Source: Siphonobacter sp047605205 (lineage in GTDB: Bacteria; Bacteroidota; Bacteroidia; Cytophagales; Spirosomataceae). Taken from it: DNA of 11,662 nt. The number at the start of each line of letters is the position of its first letter. Position 1 is the stretch's first letter. The stretch covers positions 1 through 11,662 of the forward strand of contig JASGGE010000123.1 in NCBI GenBank assembly GCA_047605205.1, read 5' to 3'. The position numbers were made by a program, and so were the translations under genes. Of the stretch, positions 8,082-11,662 are shown one piece after another. The notes beneath the pieces were generated by a model. That model was not told the origin of the DNA. It did no database searches and saw only the letters and a program-made list of their open reading frames with translations.

Positions 8082-8103
8082 GTACGAATAGCTTTGAACA
8101 CGT

Positions 8104-8139
8104 AAAAGTCCCGAACAGATTTTTGTTCGGGACTTTTTT
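8104..8139 (+). terminator. Bidirectional intrinsic terminator shared by icd and the acidic small gene
   Basis: AAAAGTCCCGAAC (8104-8116) pairs with GTTCGGGACTTTT (8125-8137) around an eight-base loop; a T run follows on the plus strand, 22 bases after the icd stop. The A run on the left makes a T run on the minus strand, so it can also end transcription of the convergent gene at 8174-8326. Confidence 0.9.
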
Positions 8140-8173
8140 GTTCTTCAAGGGTGGGTGCAATAAAAAGCTACCA

Positions 8174-8326
8174 TTATTCATCATCATCGAGTAGCTCGTC
8201 ATCTACCTCATCGTCTTCATCATAATCGTCTAAGGCTCCAAATTCTTCGTTTTCTTCGGCTGGATCTAAGGTTTCTTCGTCTCCGTCTGGAAAATCTTCG
8301 GGCAAATTATTAAACGAATGTTCCAT
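8174..8326 (-). CDS. Small, extremely acidic hypothetical protein (50 residues)
   Basis: An ATG-to-TAA frame of 50 codons, convergent with icd. The protein begins MEHSFNNLPEDFPDGDEETL and continues as an Asp/Glu-rich tail ending DELLDDDE. By my count 26 of 50 residues are Asp or Glu, with no Lys or Arg and one His, so the isoelectric point must be very low. It has no signal peptide, membrane segment or known domain and is probably disordered. Support for it being a real gene: an exact TAnnTTTG element (TAGCTTTG, 8348-8355) about 20 bases before the ATG, and a terminator positioned after the stop. Varied Asp/Glu codons (GAC, GAT, GAA, GAG) argue against a simple trinucleotide repeat. Function unknown; DNA mimicry, metal or basic-protein binding are possibilities only. 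It is too short for ordinary ORF cut-offs. Confidence 0.7.
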   Translation of the reverse strand: MEHSFNNLPEDFPDGDEETLDPAEENEEFGALDDYDEDDEVDDELLDDDE

Positions 8327-8347
8327 ATGCACGATCAATCAGTTTAG

Positions 8348-8355
8348 CAAAGCTA
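8348..8355 (-). promoter_or_regulatory. Putative -7 element for the acidic small gene
   Basis: TAGCTTTG on the minus strand matches TAnnTTTG exactly, 21 bases upstream of the ATG at 8326; transcription would start near 8341 with a very short leader. No clear -33 TTTG at the expected distance. Confidence 0.5.
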
Positions 8356-8503
8356 ATGAACTCTAACTGAGAATTAGGTTAAGCCAGGTTTTCCAAATTA
8401 TAATGAATGTATGAATGAGCTATTATGGTCAGAAAGAACGGATTTAAACACAGAAAACGTTAAAAAGCGGCCCTGTCATTTCCTTTTCAACTCTATTTTT
8501 CTG

Positions 8504-8511
8504 TTACTTTG
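8504..8511 (+). promoter_or_regulatory. Putative -7 element for the GlmU-like gene; helps fix its start
   Basis: TTACTTTG differs from TAnnTTTG at one position and lies 24 bases before the ATG at 8536. It overlaps the alternative TTG start at 8509, so a transcript from here could not be translated from that TTG. Confidence 0.4.
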
Positions 8512-8535
8512 GGCGAATCATTCCTACTAAAGTCT

Positions 8536-9738
8536 ATGGCGAATTACATTCTATTCGACGGGCCAAAGGTTCGACCAAACTTGCTGCCACTCGTTTTTAC
8601 AAGACCAATTGCTGAGCTCCGGGTTGGAATTCGTACCATTACCGAAAAGTGGATTGATTGGTTAGGGGGAATGAAACCCTCTTTCTTTACGCAGCCTTAC
8701 CTGCAAACCAAATATCCCCTTAAAGAAACATCGGATAATATCTATATCCACGGCGGCGTCTGCCCCAATGAGCCCTTACTTCGGGCTTTGGAAAAACTAC
8801 GGGTGGGGGAAGCCCTCCTGCAGGGAAATATTCTGATAGCGGTGCGTTCGAAGCCACTGAAACTGGAAGAGTTAGTGCCTGAAAATACGTCGTTTCAGAA
8901 GCAGTATTATTGGGGAAAACTAGCCGTTATTCATGAACTGCCTGATTTAGTTGTGCTAAATGGAGAACAAATTACCGCTGATTTTGAACGAATTACTGCT
9001 GACCGTACGAGCCAACCCATTACCGATCGGTTTACGGCCTATTACAACGAATCACAAATTTTTTTGGAAGAAGGCGTACAAATTCATGCGGCTATATTGA
9101 ATGCTGAAAATGGGCCCATTTACTTGGGGAAAGGAGTTCAGATTCAGGACGGGGCAATCATTCAGGGGCCCTTTGCTGCCCTGGAAGGAGCGATTATTAA
9201 CCTGGGCGGTAAAATGCGGAAGAGTACTACGATTGGGCCGCATTGCAAAGTGGGTGGTGAGGTTAGTATGAGCATCATAATGGGCTATACCAATAAAGCT
9301 CACGACGGGTTTCTGGGAAATTCTTACCTAGCTGAATGGTGCAATCTCGGAGCGAATACGAATAACTCAAATCTAAAAAACGACTACGGTAACGTAAAAC
9401 TCTATAATTACGGTACGGGTAAACTAGAGAATACAGGGCGGCAATTTGTTGGGGTATTCATGGGTGACTATTCGAAGGTAGGCGTCTCTACGATGTTTAA
9501 CACGGGAACAGTAGTAGGGATGAATGTAAATCTGTTTGGTTCAGGATTTCCACCAAAACACGTCCCTTCCTTTAGCTGGGGCGGTGCTGATACTAATTTT
9601 GTCCCGTATCGCTTCGAAAAAGCCGTAAATGTAGCCCGTACGACGATGGATCGACGGGGAATGCTTTTTACTGAGGAAGAAGAAGAAATCTGGCGGGCCG
9701 TTTATGCCCTGGAACAGCCCGATTTTCTGGAAGAATAA
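8536..9738 (+). CDS. Alternate bacterial GlmU: putative sugar nucleotidyltransferase / glucosamine-1-phosphate N-acetyltransferase
   Basis: Predicted cytoplasmic enzyme making UDP-GlcNAc for peptidoglycan and lipopolysaccharide. The family (TIGRFAM alt_bact_glmU) is proposed to replace classical GlmU in Bacteroidota; the activity is inferred rather than read from sequence. 400 residues. The N-terminal half (about 1-165) is a divergent nucleotidyltransferase-like domain, beginning MANYILFDG with NLLPLVFTRPIAELRVG (15-31) in place of the classical GxGTRM loop. About 172-345 is a left-handed beta-helix of hexapeptide repeats (IYLGKGVQIQDGAIIQGPF; TIGPHCKVGGEVSMSII), followed by HDGFLGNSYLAEWCNLGANTNNSNL (256-280 region), the likely acyl-transfer and acetyl-CoA site. 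I start at ATG 8536, which gives the family N-terminus; an in-frame TTG at 8509 would add nine residues but falls inside the promoter element. It is transcribed alone and its stop touches the stop of the convergent next gene. Confidence 0.88.
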   Translation: MANYILFDGPKVRPNLLPLVFTRPIAELRVGIRTITEKWIDWLGGMKPSFFTQPYLQTKYPLKETSDNIYIHGGVCPNEPLLRALEKLRVGEALLQGNILIAVRSKPLKLEELVPENTSFQKQYYWGKLAVIHELPDLVVLNGEQITADFERITADRTSQPITDRFTAYYNESQIFLEEGVQIHAAILNAENGPIYLGKGVQIQDGAIIQGPFAALEGAIINLGGKMRKSTTIGPHCKVGGEVSMSIIMGYTNKAHDGFLGNSYLAEWCNLGANTNNSNLKNDYGNVKLYNYGTGKLENTGRQFVGVFMGDYSKVGVSTMFNTGTVVGMNVNLFGSGFPPKHVPSFSWGGADTNFVPYRFEKAVNVARTTMDRRGMLFTEEEEEIWRAVYALEQPDFLEE

Positions 9739-10398
9739 TCAATAGTACTGCATTTCATCCGATTGGATAATGTGTTTGCCCGGAACCTCCTGGCTTGCTA
9801 TCGCCAGCATGGCCTTAGCTACTTTTAAAGCCTGAATACCTTTATAGCGTCGTAAGGGTGGAACTAAAAGCGTAATAGGAGATAAAAGCAAATCTAAGGC
9901 CTTACCAATTTCTTCTCCCAGCCTGAATTCCTTTCTTTTTCCTAATAAGGTAGAAGGGCGAAAAATGGCGTAGCTCGGAAACCCTAAGGCATTAATAGCG
10001 GCTTCTATTTCGCCTTTTGTTCGTGTATAAAAAATCGAAGATTGGGCGTTTGCCCCAATCGAAGAGACGAGCAAATACTGGGATGCTCCTGCTGCTATAG
10101 CTAATTTTGCTACGTTTAGTGGATAATCAAAGTCTACTTTTCGAAAAGCTTCCTGAGATCCTGCTTTTTTTATGGTTGTTCCTAAGCAACAGAAAATATC
10201 ATTAACTCCGGCGAAGTCCTGAGTTGTTAAATGATCGAAATCTACAATTCGCTCATCGAGTTTGGAATGCTTAATATGCATGGATCGCCTTGTCAATGAA
10301 ATAACACGATCATAGCGATCTGATTGCAATAATTTGAAAATCAGATTACTACCTACTAATCCAGAGGCTCCAATGATAAGAGCTGTTTTTGTTTCCAT
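9739..10398 (-). CDS. NAD(P)-binding oxidoreductase-like protein, HTATIP2/TIP30 family (atypical SDR)
   Basis: Cytoplasmic Rossmann-fold protein of 219 residues, about the usual length for the family. The nucleotide-binding motif is GASGLVG (10-16) after a beta strand. Further marks are the FCCLGTT segment (69-75), VSSIGAN (111-117) and YTRTK (Tyr124, Lys128), the SDR-type Tyr-xxx-Lys pair, followed by FRPSTLLG (146-153). Members include human TIP30/HTATIP2 and yeast Fmp52; the bacterial substrate is not known, so I call only the fold and family. The ATG at 10398 places the glycine-rich loop at the normal distance from the N-terminus. The stop codon (9739-9741) directly abuts the stop of the convergent GlmU-like gene, leaving no intergenic terminator. 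I see no exact TAnnTTTG upstream. Confidence 0.87.
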   Translation of the reverse strand: METKTALIIGASGLVGSNLIFKLLQSDRYDRVISLTRRSMHIKHSKLDERIVDFDHLTTQDFAGVNDIFCCLGTTIKKAGSQEAFRKVDFDYPLNVAKLAIAAGASQYLLVSSIGANAQSSIFYTRTKGEIEAAINALGFPSYAIFRPSTLLGKRKEFRLGEEIGKALDLLLSPITLLVPPLRRYKGIQALKVAKAMLAIASQEVPGKHIIQSDEMQYY

Positions 10399-10453
10399 TC
10401 TCTTTAATACTCCAGTTAGGTCAAGTCTTTTTTATAGAAAATATGAATCAGTT

Positions 10454-10479
10454 AACAGATCAAATAGTTCAGATCTGTT
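10454..10479. repeat. Inverted repeat in the divergent gap upstream of the PhnA-like gene
   Basis: AACAGATC (10454-10461) and GATCTGTT (10472-10479) form a perfect 8-base inverted repeat with a 10-base spacer, between two divergent genes. It could be a dimeric-regulator site or a leader hairpin of the minus-strand gene; no regulator is identifiable. Confidence 0.35.
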
Positions 10480-10565
10480 CCGATAAGATAACCCATTAAG
10501 AGTAGTACTAACACTTAATTGTGCTATTTCTTTTTTGAAGACCAACACGTAGCTTGTCTATTGAA

Positions 10566-10573
10566 TATCTTTA
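10566..10573 (+). promoter_or_regulatory. Weak -7-like element for the PhnA-like gene
   Basis: TATCTTTA has one mismatch to TAnnTTTG and lies 33 bases before the ATG at 10607, a spacing like that of the other genes here. No convincing -33 element. Confidence 0.3.
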
Positions 10574-10606
10574 GGGCCGGTTAATAACGAATCAATACTT
10601 TAAAAT

Positions 10607-11167
10607 ATGATTGAGAATTCTCAGCCTGTTTGTGTTTTGTGTAGCTCCTCTCAATCCGTTAGCCCATATACGGTATTGCCCACCAATTCTTTTCCGAATG
10701 AAGTGACCCTCTGTCAGACCTGTCTCAAACAGGTGGAGCATCAGGCAGAATTAAACCCGGATTATTGGCAGTTTCTTTCAGAAACCATGTGGAGTGATGT
10801 GCCTGTTATTCAGGTATTATCCTGGCGTATGCTACAACGCCTGAAAACAGAAAGCTGGGCAGCTGAGTTGCTGGATATATTTTATTTAGACGGCGAACTT
10901 CTGGAATGGGCAAAGGCAGTACCAGAGGATGAAGCCCCGGCCCCTGTATCGGTTCATCTGGATAGTTTAGGTAACGTACTTTCAAATGGCGATACGGTTG
11001 TACTGACCAAATCACTTGATGTAAAAGGAAGTAACATACAGGCACGCATAGGGACGGTTGTTAAAAATATTCGGCTTGTAGAACAAAATACCGATCAGAT
11101 CGAAGGAAAAATAGAAGGGCAAATGATTGTCATTCTAACAAAATACCTAAAGAAGCAGCATCATTAG
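10607..11167 (+). CDS. PhnA/YjdM-like zinc-ribbon domain protein
   Basis: Small cytoplasmic protein of 186 residues with two parts. The N-terminal zinc ribbon has two cysteine pairs, CVLC (Cys9, Cys12) and CQTC (Cys36, Cys39), expected to bind one Zn2+. The C-terminal PhnA domain (about 115-183) shows DSLGNVLSNGDTVVLTKSL, then VKGSNIQARIGTVVKNIRL and EGKIEGQMIVILTKYLKK. A tryptophan-rich linker (about 50-105) joins them, as in other Bacteroidota members, which are longer than the roughly 110-residue E. coli protein. Despite the historical name, E. coli PhnA (YjdM) lies outside the phosphonate-degradation genes proper and is not shown to be a phosphonate enzyme; the true role is unknown. The start ATG gives the family N-terminus. 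It is a single gene, followed by a 12-bp hairpin. Confidence 0.88.
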   Translation: MIENSQPVCVLCSSSQSVSPYTVLPTNSFPNEVTLCQTCLKQVEHQAELNPDYWQFLSETMWSDVPVIQVLSWRMLQRLKTESWAAELLDIFYLDGELLEWAKAVPEDEAPAPVSVHLDSLGNVLSNGDTVVLTKSLDVKGSNIQARIGTVVKNIRLVEQNTDQIEGKIEGQMIVILTKYLKKQHH

Positions 11168-11175
11168 AACCCCTA

Positions 11176-11206
11176 TTTAGTAAGCGATTTTATTTCGCTT
11201 ACTAAA
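11176..11206 (+). terminator. Hairpin after the PhnA-like gene, terminator-like but lacking a T run
   Basis: TTTAGTAAGCGA (11176-11187) pairs perfectly with TCGCTTACTAAA (11195-11206) around a seven-base loop, starting 9 bases after the stop codon. Its position fits a terminator, but A's rather than T's follow on the plus strand, so it may instead protect the mRNA 3' end or be a protein-binding site. Confidence 0.45.
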
Positions 11207-11662
11207 AATTACGGCATCAACGTTCCTAACAGGGAACAAAAGACTGGATGATTTTATTATCCGGGACGATCAGGAAAGCTTCGTAAAAAGCTAAGAATCA
11301 TCTTTTAGGCCTTGCCTTATGGGTTATCTGGTGTGAAGAGGTAGAAGAGTGAAGTTTTATAGTGTTCTGGTGTTTCTTTAGTAAAAAATATGCATTAATA
11401 GCATCTTCCTCGAAGAATGAATTTTGTTGGTGTAAAATTTAAAGAAGGCATTTATAATTTTGATGCCTTCCTTAACAGTTCTGATTATCTTTACGTTAAG
11501 TCTTGAAAAAACAGTACCTATACCTATTCACCCAAATTTCTTTTACAGGGAGATTGCCCAACTGAATATGGCTTTCTACTTTTACGCCGGATTTTTTCTG
11601 ATCTTTACTAAGACAGCCACAGTCTTTCCGAACTGGCCACTGCAAATCCCATCACTATGAGT
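11207..11662. other. Right-edge region without a convincing gene
   Basis: About 455 A/T-rich bases. They contain a small GTTCC/GGAAC inverted repeat (11222-11237), an 8-base inverted repeat GAAGGCAT/ATGCCTTC (11444-11451 and 11463-11470) without a T run, and a promoter-like pair near 11459-11493. An open frame from ATG 11463 (65 codons, hydrophobic, no recognised family, shorter start at ATG 11567) ends in TGA at 11658-11660. That TGA overlaps an ATG at 11657 in the pattern ATGA, so a gene may begin at the very edge; two codons are too few to call it. Confidence 0.5.
11459..11493 (+). promoter_or_regulatory. Possible promoter for a gene starting at or beyond the right edge
   Basis: TTTG (11459-11462) is followed after 23 bases by TATCTTTA (11486-11493), one mismatch from TAnnTTTG. 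The spacing is at the long end of what is accepted for Bacteroidota, so this is tentative. Confidence 0.3.

Noticed and set aside
8174..8326. Low-complexity trinucleotide expansion mimicking an ORF
   Set aside because: Synonymous codons vary and the first 30 residues are not repetitive; together with promoter and terminator placement this favours a real gene.
9052..9303. Minus-strand open frame inside the GlmU-like gene
   Set aside because: Opposite the hexapeptide-repeat region, no family resemblance, no promoter element.
10806..11045. Minus-strand open frame inside the PhnA-like gene
   Set aside because: Antisense to a conserved family protein with normal domain order; a shadow.
1..11662. 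CRISPR array, insertion sequence, phage, toxin-antitoxin or defence genes
   Set aside because: No regularly spaced repeats, no transposase or integrase motifs, no terminal inverted repeats with target duplications, and no recognised defence proteins; the genes are housekeeping or metabolic.

Overview
The window looks like an ordinary chromosomal stretch from a Bacteroidota bacterium, most likely a Cytophagales member (Siphonobacter/Spirosoma-like; the genus is a guess). Three things support this. A secreted protein ends in a type IX secretion (T9SS) sorting domain. Several genes are preceded by copies of the Bacteroidota -7 promoter element TAnnTTTG and lack Shine-Dalgarno sequences. The GlmU-like enzyme is the alternate form typical of this phylum. 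Base composition looks mid-40s percent G+C by eye; I did not count it.

Layout, left to right. (1) 1-1167: a cationic-amino-acid-transporter-type (APC) permease, cut by the left edge. (2) 1367-3388, minus: a secreted SASA/SGNH-type carbohydrate esterase with a fibronectin-III-like module and a T9SS tail, convergent with the permease. (3) 3616-4854, minus: ornithine aminotransferase (rocD), with a strong terminator just after its stop. (4) 4855-5215: a gap holding a GC-rich island, a possible 54-residue basic small ORF (4939-5103, minus) and the ffh terminator. (5) 5216-6541, minus: ffh, the signal recognition particle GTPase. (6) 6852-8081, plus: NADP-dependent isocitrate dehydrogenase of the eukaryote-like type, divergent from ffh. 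(7) 8174-8326, minus: a previously easy-to-miss 50-residue, extremely acidic protein with its own -7 element; it shares a bidirectional terminator with icd. (8) 8536-9738, plus: an alternate GlmU-type nucleotidyltransferase/acetyltransferase. (9) 9739-10398, minus: a TIP30/HTATIP2-like NAD(P)-binding protein whose stop codon directly abuts that of the previous gene. (10) 10607-11167, plus: a PhnA/YjdM-like zinc-ribbon protein followed by a 12-bp inverted repeat. (11) 11207-11662: no convincing gene; a promoter-like element and a short ORF whose stop overlaps a possible start codon at the right edge.

The genes do not form one pathway or a long operon. They are mostly single transcription units with their own promoters and terminators: amino-acid uptake and ornithine catabolism, TCA cycle, protein targeting, cell-envelope UDP-GlcNAc synthesis, and a secreted glycan esterase. 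I found no defence system, CRISPR array, tRNA, rRNA, transposase or phage gene. The items most worth a second look are the acidic microprotein, the GC-rich island with its small ORF, and the architecture of the secreted esterase. I do not see an undescribed multi-gene system here.
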